Positions 21,516-32,904 of a DNA stretch of 64,000 nt are shown here, in pieces (the first letter of the stretch is position 1; every line of letters starts with the position of its first letter). This stretch comes from Siphonodentalium dalli (taxonomy: Eukaryota > Mollusca > Scaphopoda > Gadilida > Siphonodentaliidae): NCBI GenBank assembly GCA_032622095.1, contig CP136062.1:14535710-14599709 (forward strand), read 5' to 3'. A program made the position numbers and the translations under genes. The notes below the pieces were generated by a model, which was given only the letters and a program-made list of their open reading frames with translations, made no database searches and was not told the DNA's origin.

Positions 21516-22160
21516 GTGTTTTATTATTATTTCTATCCAATTGTAATTAATTTCAACACAGTTGATGCCCCATTTAAAAATAGATCATCTTGAGCTACAT
21601 GTATATTGTACAGAGAAATGAGGAATCGGGGAGTCCATAAATATACACACAGTACCACTTTAAAGGGACATTCAAGGTCCCGGGCCATATTCTGGCTATA
21701 AACACCTAATTCCGGACATCATACCCAAGTTTGTAAATAAAGTGTCTAGTCATTTCATGAGGTCCCCAGAGGCAGGGTTTCCGCTAGGGGGAAATTAATG
21801 ATTCCGTATTGGGGAAACACATAACACGATGGGACGACCATGGTTCGTCCCGTCGGGCGAAAAATTAGTTATTTGACACTGAAAAGTAGCCATTTCCTTG
21901 CACCTGAGTGTCCCACAAAGGAATCCAAAGCTACGTATTTTACGCAAGTCAATCATTTCCGTGGGTGCATTAATTCTGTTGATGGTATCCAAACAAGAGG
22001 TACGCTGTCGCTTGGCATTTGGCCCCGACCGTAGCAATTCGGATTAAGCATGGACGAAACTGCGGATATCCGAGGAGGTCTATATGACCATTCCAAAAGA
22101 AGTTCGTACTAGAAATTCCGGAAACCCAAAAACAAGCGATCCAGAAACCCAAAAACAAGC
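21516..22160. other. Unassigned interval
   Basis: Non-coding. Holds AAAGGGACATTCAAGGTCCC at 21661 (short inverted repeat) and no recognisable frame. Confidence 0.35.
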
Positions 22161-22164
22161 AAAA

Positions 22165-22915
22165 ATTCAAATTTTCTAAGTTGAAAAAAGGGCCATAACT
22201 CTGGCAAAAATCATCAGATCATACCCAATTTCGCACTTGACATGTATTTTCATATAACTGATCAACAAAAATACGGGATTTGCAATCGTACAACCAAAGC
22301 TCACGCTATCATCTGGAAACCCCAAAAAACAAGAGAAAAATTGAATTTTCTAAGTAAAAAAAGGGCCATTACTCTGGTGAAAATGGGTGGATGAAACCCG
22401 CGCCATGCATGTAGCTGTTCCCCCATGCTGCTCTATCACCATACCAAATATCAGCTAAATCTGCCCAGCGGTTGCTGAACAATAATGAAAAATGTTTGTA
22501 CGGACGAACAAAATTTAAATTTTCTAAGTTTAAAAAAGGGCCATAACTCTGGCAAAAATGATCAGATCATACCCAAATTCGCACTTGACATGTATTTTCA
22601 TATAACCGATCCACAAAAATACAGGATTTGCAATCGTGCCACCAAAGCTCACACTATCATCTGGAAACCAAAAAAAAACAAGAGAAAAATTGAATTTTCA
22701 AAGTAAAAAAAGGGCCATAACTCTGGTGAAAATGGGTGGATGAAACCCGCGCTATGCATGTAGCTGTTCCCCCATGCTGCTCTATCACCATACCAAATAT
22801 CAGCTAAATCTGCTCAGCGGTTGCTGAACAATAATGCAAAATGTTTGTATGGACGGACGGACGGACGGACGGAGACGGAGACTATATACCCGCCGACTTC
22901 AAGTCGGGGGCATAA
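22165..22915 (+). repeat. 'GGCCATAACTCTGG' tandem repeat with ACGG tail
   Basis: Four related blocks start AAAAAAGGGCCATAACTCTG, alternating GCAAAAATgATCAGATCAT-type and GTGAAAATGGGTGGATGAAA-type continuations. They end in GGACGGACGGACGG, then CGACTTCAAGTCGGGGGCAT. The same terminal module is at 38970-39197, and a diverged subfamily lies at 53860-54830. Non-coding interspersed repeat. Confidence 0.78.
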
Positions 22916-24139
22916 TAATTAGTCATTTAATTACATACGTAAGACTGCCGTCTGGTTGAAGACTATATAAATGAACGAGCTACAGTGTTTACAAATTTAT
23001 AACTTACAATTAGATTCCAACAGGTATAATGAATCAAAACACTAAAAAGCATCTACGCATTGACCAATAATACCTAGCAAGGAGAATTGAATACAGTATT
23101 TCTTAGACTTTCAAGTAGCGTCAGTGAAAATGAAACTGACAGGATTATATATATAAAACTATTTGTGCGCTGTGACGTCATACTGCAGGGTTTGTCTGCA
23201 GGAGATATTTACAGCGGCGAAATACGAATGGTAGCGATATCTGTCACTCGGAACGTGTAGCTTGTTCAATAGTCTGTATTAAACAACCGACGACCGCAGC
23301 TACAGAACAGAGTTTTAGCCAACGTGTTATAAAATATAATTGAGTTTTGGCGGGAAATGTGAACATGTGCGTCGTTCATTGTGCTTGGGGACCCAGGCGG
23401 GACAACGAAACTATTATTGACCGTACTTTGACTTTATCTCCATATTGGGGGGATATGTGTTCGTGTTTATCCTCCATGCATGTAATATGGCTCAAATGAA
23501 TGGTGTTGTCACTATGAATTCCCGCTATAAAGACTGATTTGGGACAGGTTTCGTATTATTGTGAAATAAATCACTTTGGGATTTTGTTTAGTATAGCATG
23601 GCTATACCGGTACATACGCATAATAATCAACACGCGTAGAGAATCACATGTATTTTTCACGAACTTCACTTACATCGAACTCAAAACAAATGATAATGCA
23701 GCAATACGATAAATGATCAACATTGAGTAGTTTCATCCACGAAAATCCTGTGCATAAAAATGTCCCGACTCAGCAATTGTGCGTTCTTTGATCCAATTAT
23801 GTAATCGTATACGATAGCACGGGGTCTTCGAGTGTGATTAGAGTCCAATCCTGTGCACAAAAATATCCGCACTCATTGCAACTGTCCGGCATTCTTTGAT
23901 GTTATCGCGACATGTATTACGCTGTATCTATATGTCGCTATTTGACCCGCTTTTTCACCAGTATTTTTACTGCAGAACTATCCATGTATTAAACAATTTC
24001 TCCTCCAATGGTCACTGAACCCAAATGTTAAATTCACTGAGACCAAATAATCGCCCAAATATTCAAATGGATGTCGTTGCGGGGTGATTAATACACACCA
24101 ATTGCATACAAGGGACGTACGAAGGATTGTTATTTAATA
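22916..24139. other. Unassigned interval, no gene seen
   Basis: AT-moderate sequence with no long frames, TIRs or tandem repeats. 'TGACGTCATACTGCAGGGTT' at about 23171 resembles text near 26500 and 56590. Confidence 0.35.
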
Positions 24140-24639
24140 ACCTTTATGGTTATATTTTGATTGTAATCGCTGATCAACTACGTGTTTTTTTGTAATTTTT
24201 AGAAGGGGGATAATCCTCAACTTCCATTTTTTTCGGTTTCCGGTCAAACCGAGTTGTTGTCCGGCTGGGGTAGATTTGATTTTTCTGGGGGGGGGGGGGG
24301 GGGCAAATGGTCAGTGGAAAAAAACTCTGCAGATTTTGCTGTTTTTTTGGGGGGGGGGGGGGGTGGGGGGGGCGGGGGCGGGTGGGTACCCAAACCGAAG
24401 AAAACAGTTTTTTTTACCCTGTGTCTGCAGTTTTTTTCTGCCCCCCCCCCCCTGTTGCAGCCAGATTTTTTTTTACGACATATTGCTACTGACTTTTGGT
24501 ACATGTATGAATCAAACAGATCATCTGCGAGGGGAATGGGTCCGTGGGACGACCCACAGGCCGGCCTGGAGGAAACCCTGCCAGAGGGCAAATTTAGTGA
24601 AGCGGGACCAGCATCGCCAAACTCACCTTCTGGAGACCT
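24140..24639 (+). repeat. Repeat module Y with G/C homopolymers
   Basis: 24140-24330 (AACCTTTATGGTTATATTTT through GTCAGTGGAAAA) recurs at 38748-38968. Runs of G (near 24287-24303 and 24350-24371) and C (about 24440-24452) follow and create spurious glycine- and proline-rich frames. A patch at 24520-24640 is open on both strands without a recognised domain. Confidence 0.6.
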
Positions 24640-25192
24640 CATTCTGCTTATGACCAGTTTGTCATGCCCATCATATTTAATGGGCCTTATTATGCCCCAT
24701 GAACCAACCATTAAATATAGGCTGTATTTAATGGCCATCAATTTTGTTTGTGGGCATCATGCCCCCAGAAACTTAATGGGCATCAAAATTGACCTCCCAA
24801 AATTAATGCCCATTATAGTGATCCATTTTTAATGCCCATTATATTTAATGGGCCTTAATATGTAACCTTTCATTGGATTTTAAAGGGTTTTTAATGGCAA
24901 TTAAACACAGAATGTTGCCATTAATTTTTTAATGGCCTTTAGTTCCGCCTTCATTTAATGCCCATTAACCCAGTTAATTTAATGGCCATACACATACCCA
25001 TTAAAATAATTTAGCTTTAATGGTTGTTAACTTTCATATAATAATGGCAATTTAATGGCTGTGAAAGGTTACATATTAAGGGGGTATTTCAATGGGTTTT
25101 TAACGGGAAAATAATGGGTTTTGTAATGGATTTGTAGTGGTATATCATTAATGGGGCTTAATGGGCATTTAATGGGTGTGCGCGCAGTAGTG
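24640..25192 (+). mobile_element. CACTA-type element right end
   Basis: Dense TTAATGGCCATTAA / CCCATTAA subterminal motifs end at GCGCGCAGTAGTG (25192). Read inversely this is CACTACTGCGCGCACACCCA, the same terminus as the 28201-41915 element. No left end was found upstream, so this is a truncated copy, or its left part is rearranged. It lies 115 bp from the donor of the macro exon at 25308. Confidence 0.72.
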
Positions 25193-25307
25193 TAAAGCTT
25201 CATCAAATCTTATCATCACACTTGTTGTATCATTCAAAACATAATCCTCGAAATTTATTGATTCAAATTCCAGGTGGGGTTTAGTTTAATTGGATACGGA
25301 TACAAAC

Positions 25308-25375
25308 CTGTTTCGCAAGCTCTCCTTTCACAACCAAAATGTCAATGTGGCTCTCTTTAGGCTGCAGTTTTGAAG
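25308..25375 (-). CDS. Macro-domain exon, first strand (PARP14-like)
   Basis: A 68-nt exon. The acceptor is TTGCTTATCTTTCAG| and the donor AAACAG|GTTTGT. It enters with two bases of a split codon, then reads SKLQPKESHIDILVVKGELA followed by KQ, ending in phase 0. Its last codons meet TTNVLVNSVGP of exon 12620-12862, giving the standard macro start (strand IxVxxG(D/E)L, then VLVNS). Too short to show up as a long frame; recognised from splice sites and the domain fit. Upstream exons are not identified. Confidence 0.76.
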
Positions 25376-26285
25376 CTGAAAGATAAGCAATACTTACAAA
25401 TATAATATCACAGAAAGTACAAACCTCAAGCCTCAGAGGCATTTCAAATCATTAAATAAGCCTTCTAAAACAAGAAGTCACACCTTGGGTGATCGGCATA
25501 CCCCCATGGTAGGGCTTCATGGTATTTCGGTATTTAGACTAGTCATATCGCAATACTGTTTTTGACACTGTATAGTCGGTTTCACTTTATGTAACTAGTT
25601 GGTACACTCATAGCCACTGGTGTGGATAATGATATGAACGATATTAATATCAGTGCTCAGTATTTAATTACCACAAACACCTTTAATGCTGAGACAAAGA
25701 TTTTTATTTTTAGACTAGAAAGTTTATTATTAAATTATGAAGGCTAATAGATTCGGATTTTAGCGTTACATGATAATTAATTAACTCTCACTGCTCCCTA
25801 ATAGAGTTTAATTTATACCTGGGAATTGAAAAAACAGGAACCGGGAATGAAATCCCTTCAGAACCGGGAACGTTCCCGGGAAATGTATGGCTTGTATATA
25901 TTGCACAAGTTGTATGCACAGGTTATGCTCAATTTGGCTAGTTTGGGTGACAGGGATCATAATAATGTTAATTTAGATAAACTAATAGATATTCCAAATT
26001 GTTTATATTTGACCTTTTTTGGTCACATAATTGTATACAACATACAGGTAACATAACACAAGTTGGAAAATGTAAAAACATTGTTCCGACTTCCAGATTA
26101 AGTAAAGTAAGGATAAGTTACTTTGAGAAAGTCATTTTTCAATTAATGTGAATATTAAAATAATATATAACATTTCTAGTCTTGTTGTTTTATTGCCTAA
26201 AAATCACATAAATGACACTATTTGTAAGCAGTGTGGATTATCGGAAGGGAACAGATGATTTCGGCCCATTTTAGACAGCTCGATA
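25376..26285. other. Unassigned interval
   Basis: Contains 'GAACCGGGAACGTTCCCGGG' at 25861, related to TTCCCGGGAAACGGGAATG near 42045, a probable small repeat family. No coding exon was found upstream of the macro exon here. Confidence 0.4.
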
Positions 26286-27556
26286 AATCCCGTATCTATA
26301 GTTTATATCAATGTTCAGATGTACGTGATCCCCAAATTGAATGATAACCATACTATTTAAATAGTCCCCAGAATAAATATCGCAAACACCATTTGTTCGT
26401 ATAACGGGAATTATTTTCTTAGCAATAAAAGGCACAAAGTGGAACTCCCGTATATCCAGGAAAAAACAAATACATTCTGTGCAAAAGCACGTGTCACTGA
26501 TTACGTCATACTGCAGCTGGCAGACTTTGTTAATATAGGACACGGGGCACTTAAGATGTCGTCATGTCTTTTTATAACTGGTCTCAATGGGTGAAATAAA
26601 TATTTGTGTTTTGTTGATGGTGCTATCAATAAACCTGCAACACGTGACGCGGCGAATGGCTGTTTTGTGTTTTGGACACTTGTATTTTCATTACTTCAAT
26701 GCGTCCGTTTGGCTTACATAATGCTCGTTGAAGGTAGTTCAGATATTTATCGATCTATTTTGGTATTGCGAATAATATTATGTGCGAACCGCCACGTGGC
26801 TTTAAACAGACAAGTCTCATTCGATCTTTAAAATGTTGTGCACGTAATAGCTATATTTATAAATATTTGTCACACAAAAGTGAGACAACCGCTCGTTATT
26901 GCTACCATATCGGGAATAAACTAACAAGGACTAAAACACACCGAATTCGATCACTTAAAATAATTGTTACAATGCTAACCTCTGTATATAACCAAACAAA
27001 CATTATTTAGAGGTCAATTAAAGGTACACAATCCGATCAGAGGGTGCTATATTACTATTTCTTTGGCTTTGGGGGTAAAAAATATTTGATTCGAGTCGAA
27101 GAACCCTACCAATCAACGCTCAGAGTGATAAGATATCGATATTTGAAGTTTTGTTATTTTCTATTTTTTCGCTGTCCCAGAACACGCGTCAAAATTGCGT
27201 TATTATTACCACTTGATTTTAGAGTTGTCCATCCCTCATCTGTTTGAATCAAGTACCGTTACCTTTATTTTACGGACAAGTGGTAATAATAACGCAATTT
27301 TGACGGCGTGTTCTGGGACAGAAAAAATAGAAATAACAAAACTTCAAATATCGATATCTGATCACCCTGAGCGTTGATTGGTAGGTTCTTCGACCCGAAT
27401 CAATTATTTTTTACCCCCAAAGCCAAACAAATAGTAATATAGGACCCTCTGATCGGATTGAGTACCCTTAACTTTCCAACACCATGCATGTATTTCTTCC
27501 GAATCACGATTAGATGGGAATATGTGATATAATTTATACTGCGACCCACCGAGAAC
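26286..27556 (-). repeat. Interspersed repeat R, copy 1, carrying a MITE
   Basis: Matches 55999-56853 in inverse orientation over about 850 bp: CATTCAATTTGGGGATCACG, CCGCCACGTGGC, CACACCGAATTCGATCAC and ATACTGCGACCCACCGAGAA. This copy is longer because a foldback MITE is inserted at 27022-27467. No intact ORF. Confidence 0.78.
27022..27467. mobile_element. Foldback MITE in a TTAA site
   Basis: A 446-bp near-palindrome: a ~194-bp left arm (starts AGGTACACAATCCGATCAGA) and a ~191-bp right arm, separated by about 61 bp, with TTAA at both borders (27018-27021 and 27468-27471). The other copy of repeat R lacks it at the matching site (near 56078), reading GTTGGAATGTTGACCTC. No coding capacity. 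Confidence 0.82.
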
Positions 27557-27558
27557 TA

Positions 27559-28200
27559 CAAGTGCACGCCTTCGCCAAAAGTTGCAATTTCACATCAAAC
27601 GATGTCGCCTGACACGCACTCGTGAGCTCAATGAATGTTCACGTAACAAGATTGATTTGACAACGTTGTGTCTTTCAATGTTTGGTGTTTTGCGTTGGTC
27701 TTTTGTCGCGCACATTGGTGATGATAACAAATTTGCTGCATGTAATCCAGTCGCCGTAAGCAACTATAGCTGAGTTCAAAAAGCGCCGACGCGATTAAAC
27801 GTGATGTACGTGTAAATTTGTTATATGTTACATGTAAACCCGACATGTTGATGTACTTTGCCCATATGTAATCCGATTGCATTATTATTCATTACATATA
27901 CATAATTACGTGCAGCTTACATGTATTCATTCAATACAAAAGTTATTCATAATCATTTACCTACCGTGTGACGCCTTGTTTCAGTAGTGTTTTCTCTGCG
28001 GTGGAAGGCCGTTAGTGGTAATTTGAACGTGGTTACGAAAAAAATAACGCGGTGTACAGCGGTAACGAACACCAATAATGCGGTGACCTGTGGTAACCAA
28101 CAGTAAAAATACCGTACCAGTACCGCGGGTCAACCGCCCTCAGCCACGGTACAATATGATATCCGCGGTATTTCGGTGGTATCACTGCGGTAAGTACCGG
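27559..28200 (-). repeat. TA-flanked repeat, copy B, part 1 (split by CACTA)
   Basis: Starts after TA at 27557 (CAAGTGCACGCCTTCGCC) and reaches GCGGTAAGTACCGG at 28200, where the CACTA element begins. The remainder resumes at 41919. The combined length, about 685 bp, matches copies A and C in inverse orientation. Confidence 0.78.
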
Positions 28201-28790
28201 CACTACTGCACACACAACCCATTAAAATCCCATTAAATATTATAAATCCATTACTTTATGCCATTAATTCTCGTAAAAAAAATAATAATGGGTTTCCCAG
28301 AACCCATTAAAAACCATTACATTTTGTTATTTTAATGGCCAATACTGCCCTATTTCCCATTAATCATCAACCATGTATTGTTAATGCCCATTAGATGCCC
28401 TTAAAATTTGTAAAGACTACAATTTAATGGCCATAGTCTCTAATATTTTAATGGCTATTATCCATCTATTATATGTATTTGAGTGTTTAATGGCCATTCA
28501 TTAAGTATTTTGAGAAATTGATACCCACCACTGCCCATAACTGTTGTACCCATGATGGTTAATGGCCATTAAAGTATGATTTGAAAACTTGTTGCTCCTT
28601 AATTATATGTTAATGACCATTACTTAAATACATTTGGGTGTTTAATGGCCATTATCTAATCATTTTGAAAAATTAATGGCTATCACCTCAATAGTGCTGG
28701 TGTTTAATGCCCATTAACTTAGTAATAAACAAATTAAGAGCCCTAAATGATGGTTAATGGCCATTAACATATAATTGGAATGAAAGTGTC
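28201..28790 (+). repeat. CACTA left subterminal TAATGG array
   Basis: About 590 bp rich in TTAATGGCCATTAA, a 14-bp palindrome, and half forms CCCATTAA and TAATGGCC, irregularly spaced. In CACTA elements such repeats bind transposase; that role here is inferred. Confidence 0.75.
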
Positions 28791-28793
28791 AAT

Positions 28794-30277
28794 GACACTG
28801 TAGCTCAACTTGGAAAGGGAATAATTTAATGTATTACAGTCAATGGAGCGATTAGAAATGTGGAAAGTTGATTGTCTAATACTAGTTTATAGACATGAAG
28901 AGAAAAGTAAAATCCAAGATGGCTGCTGGCGGCCATGTTTTCGGCCGAATGACCCCAAAATGAGTCGTTCCCATCTACATGTCATCGTTAACATCCATGA
29001 CAAATTTTATGACGATCAGACTAAAGGTACGACCTGTAGCCCGTGCTAAAGGATTTAGTCATACAAAGAGTAAAATCCAAGATGGCTGCTGGTGGCCATG
29101 TTTTTTGGCCGAATGACCCCAAAATTACTCGTTCCCATCTACATGCCATTGTTAACATGCATGACACATCTTATGATGATCAGACGAACAGTACGACCTG
29201 TGGCCCGTGCTAATGGATTAAATTTTGAAATCCAAGATGGCCACTGACGGCAATGTTTTTTGTCCGAATGACCCCAAAATAACTCGTTCCCATCTACATT
29301 CCAATTTCAACAGCCATGACAAATTTTATGATGATCAGACTAAAGGTACGACCTGTAGCCCATGCTAAAGGATTTAGTCATACAAAGAGTAAAATCCAAG
29401 ATGGCTGCTGGCGGCCATGTTTTTTGGCCGAATGACCCCAAAATGACTCGTTCCCATCTACATGTCATTGTTAACATCCATGACACATTTTATGATGATC
29501 CGACAAATAGTTTGACCTGTAGCCCGTGCTAATGGATTGAATATTGAAATCCAAGATGGCCACTGGCGGCCATGTTTTTTAGCCGAATGACCCCAAAATT
29601 AATCGTTCCCATCTACATGTCAATGTCAACAACCATGACAAATTTCCAAATAATCCGATCAAAGGTACGACCTGTAGCACATGCCAAATGATTTAGTGAT
29701 GCAAAGAGTAAAATCCAAGATGGCTGCTGGCGGCCATGTTTTTGGCCCGAATGACCCAAAAATGACTCGTTCCCATCTGCATGTCATTGTTAACATCCAT
29801 GACAAATTTTATGATGATCAGACCAAATGTACAACCTGTAGCCCGTGTCAAAGGATTTAGTCATGCAAAGAGTAAAATCTAAGATGGCTGCCAGCGGCCA
29901 TGTTTTTTGGCCGAATGACCCCAAAATTACTCGTTCCCATCTACATGTCAATATTAACATCCGTGACAAATTTCATGACAATAAGACAAACAGTACGGCC
30001 TGTAGCCCGTGCTAATGGATTGAATTTTGAAATCCATGATGGCCACTGGCGGCCATGTTTTTTTTCCGAATGACCCCAAAATGACTCGTTCCCATCTACA
30101 TGTCAATGTCAACATCCATGACAAATTTCATAATAATCGGACCAAAGGTACGAACTGTAGCCCGTGCTAAAGGAAATTGTTGACGAATCACGCACACACA
30201 TACACACATACACACGCACGACGGATACCAAGCCTGGTTGGCAATAGCTCAAACTTTACAAAGTAAAGTTGAGCTAA
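28794..30277 (+). repeat. ~160-bp tandem repeat, 'CCAAGATGGCTGCTGG' family
   Basis: Eight units start near 28916, 29079, 29234, 29397, 29553, 29718, 29881 and 30034, spaced 153-165 bp, in two subtypes (GGCTGCTGG and GGCCACTGG). Each carries GAATGACCCCAAAAT and CGTTCCCATCTACATG. The block is bounded by AGCTCAACTT (28802) and its inverse AAGTTGAGCT (30266). Related blocks lie at 42900-43840 and 56855-57368. Confidence 0.82.
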
Positions 30278-31066
30278 AAATGAATGCCCATCAACCTCAT
30301 TAAGAATTGAAAGTTTGCTTCCTGTATTTCTAGATATGATCGATGTATGAAAGCAGGTTGCAGTGTGTAGCGCTCCTCACATAACTTTGTCAGACCAACC
30401 TGATTTCATAACGCATGGAAATACAGGAAGCATTATTTATATTTACACACCAAAAAGAACATTCAATGGAAATTGGTTTCGAATATTGAATAAAATGAAT
30501 GATTTGCACAGCTGATTTGCACCGTTTTCTAGTGAAAAATAGAATGTTGAAAGCGACAGGCGCGTTGTTAACGTAATTCCTACGTTACACCTGTGAAGCA
30601 GGTGTCACTTCTTTCACACTTTATGCATTACGGTTGCTCCATCAGCTGATCAGTTCCTGACCAAACAGAAGACTTGATTCAGTCTCGGTACCAGAAGGGG
30701 AGGTAGAAGTGTAAATATTATTAATTAACACCCCCATCTTATTGGAATAGGAAAATTGATGTTCATCACTTTCCAAATGTGGTTTCTTTTAGATTCTAAT
30801 GAAAGAAATTTGAATGTACAAGTTGTGCCTGTGCAACTTAAGCTTGTTAAACTGCTTTTATATATAAAATACCAATACAACCCAAATGCAAAACAGTTTT
30901 TATGGATAGAAATGGAATCATGTCTGATGATCAGTGTGTTTTATTAATTAGATAACTTGATATATATGATATACACTATAGCTATATTATGTGATGTCAC
31001 CAATAGTATTTTCTGAAGCCGCCAGGGCGACTGGGACGCTCACCTGACATGCGTCAGTGCTACATG
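30278..31066. other. CACTA interior, unassigned
   Basis: No convincing frame. The only ORF above 60 codons (30756-30947) has AT-driven composition. Ends at the gypsy target site. Confidence 0.4.
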
Positions 31067-31070
31067 TGTA

Positions 31071-31522
31071 TGTTATAGGTGCAGTTTTTATCTGTTTTAG
31101 TACACTGCGGTTGTATATAATCTATATATATCATGATACTTGCGCGCATCCTGCTTTGTTATTTCAGCCTTTTGTGGGTTAACTGAAATGTGTGTCAGTG
31201 TGTGTGCGCGTGAGAGCGAGCATGAATGATTGTGTCACCTGCACACTGATTAGCACTCACCTGTGACTGGCGGGAAAATTAGCGTGGTCTGGGGGGCACT
31301 CAGTAATTAATATTTGAAATGGTCGGACGTATTATTTTGGATTACCAATTCTAGATATATTTTATGAAATGCAGATTTCATTTTATGGAGTATCTTTAAT
31401 GGTTTTTAATACTGACTGCTGTGATATGATTATGTTGATGCCTTTATTTTAAATACACTTTATTAACCCCTTTAATTTGTTGTTGGAGTTACTATATCTA
31501 CGTTAAATCCAGCCGTACAACA
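31071..31522 (+). repeat. Gypsy 5' LTR
   Basis: Begins TGTTATAGGTGCAGTTTTTA and ends CCAGCCGTACAACA. It carries TATATAA-like text near 31116 and AATACACTTTATTAACCCC near the end. Nearly identical to 36543-36994. Promoter and RNA start are expected here but not mapped. Confidence 0.92.
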
Positions 31523-31526
31523 AACT

Positions 31527-31544
31527 TGGCGCCCGATATGGGAC
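31527..31544 (+). other. Primer-binding site, tRNA-Lys-like
   Basis: TGGCGCCCGATATGGGAC lies four bases after the 5' LTR. The TGGCGCCC start matches sites that pair with the 3' end of a tRNA-Lys. The last part is not checked against a host tRNA. Confidence 0.65.
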
Positions 31545-32904
31545 TAATAAAGTGTGATCCAGCGGCGATTCCAGAGAACGAGATGGTGCCCGATTTTCTT
31601 CGCAGAAAATCACCACGGGGTTAACACCATCGCGGGAGGAATCGACCATCTGGACTTGTCGCTGTTCGTGTAACCTACACAATTGCAAGCTACGTGTGAA
31701 CTTGGGATTCTCCGGATACTCGTTTCTAAAGAATAAAGATCACAGAATGTTCGGGTTTTTCTAAGGAATCGTGGTAACGATGTGTTTAAGAGATTGGGAA
31801 TCAGAGACCATTGAGGTAGGGCAAAGTTTTCATACACCCCCCCTCCCACTGACTGAGAAGCCCGGACCTTATTTCTTGGACACCGGTGACGAGTGACGTC
31901 ACATCTTATTTTCTATAAATAAATTGGGTTTCCCTGATTTGAAGTGATCAGCGAAAAAGATGTCAACACAATTTGTGTCGCTTGAAAATCAACTATTTAT
32001 TCAAGTTTAAAACTGTGTATAATATTATCAGTGCATTGGTGAGACAGAGTGAGGTATTCGTTATAGCCGGCTTCGCGTTAAAACTGTTGCGTAGGCCTAC
32101 CATTCGCGTTCGCGACCGTCAAGACTCAAAACGTGGAACTTCGATCTATAAACTTTGGGATACCGTCGCTTGTCGATTCATTCAATCATTGAGATTTGTT
32201 CGTCGTTGGAAACTGTTGACTTTCATTTCCGTGACAATATTTCTGTCAGTTTATAGGTGCTATGAAATAGACACTAAATAATCTTGACTAATTATATTCA
32301 AATGTATTTATGATAGTTATTCCATTGATGTGATATGACCGTCGACATTTTATGAATGTCATTGTCTGTCTTAAAGTGACATTTCATATTTGTATGGTGA
32401 TTTGTTATATGGTGCTAAATTCCATTCATGGAATTTTTTATAAACTATATTGTTGATGTTATTCAGGTAGGCGATCTGTGCGTCTGACCAACTTATCATT
32501 AGGAATAGTATATAGGTTTTAAATTGTCCACATTTTTTGGGCCATTTTGGATTTTGCTATTTTTTTTCCGCACCAACTAACATGGGTCTCATGTAATTTA
32601 GCTCCATTTTCTCTTATGTGGATTAGCAGTTTTCTTTAACCTTTTTCTGTATGTGCACTTGTGAGTGTGTTTGGTGTAAGTAGTCGCTAGGCGTGTGAAA
32701 ATCTTTGTGCATTAGGCTCTCACCCCTGCACTTTTTCTTGCACTTGTGTGTTTGTTCGAGAATTGCATGATTGTGTTTTGAGTTATTATATTTCAGCTGC
32801 GCTTGCGTCTTTGAAAACTTTCAGAACTATTTAATTTCAATGGTGACGATAGTGCTCACACTAAATATTTATAACTCAGTTGTCATTAATTTTTTTAATA
32901 TCGC
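31545..32904 (+). other. Gypsy leader with gag region lost
   Basis: Where gag, protease and early RT would be expected there are only short frames. An ATG at about 31959 opens 16 codons and stops. The 102-codon frame at 31973-32281 has no zinc knuckle or capsid-like sequence. The pol frame begins abruptly at 32905 after a TAA, pointing to an internal deletion. Confidence 0.6.

Noticed and set aside
24244-24832. Proline- or glycine-rich proteins on both strands
   Set aside because: Produced by long G and C runs; frames are open on both strands at once and lack any domain.
28916-30190. CRISPR-like regular spacing
   Set aside because: Units of ~160 bp are similar along their whole length. There are no short repeats separated by unique spacers, and the context is eukaryotic.
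31257-31268. Splice donor on minus strand in the gypsy LTR (CACAG|GTGAGT)
   Set aside because: Isolated consensus match inside an LTR with no coding sequence beside it.
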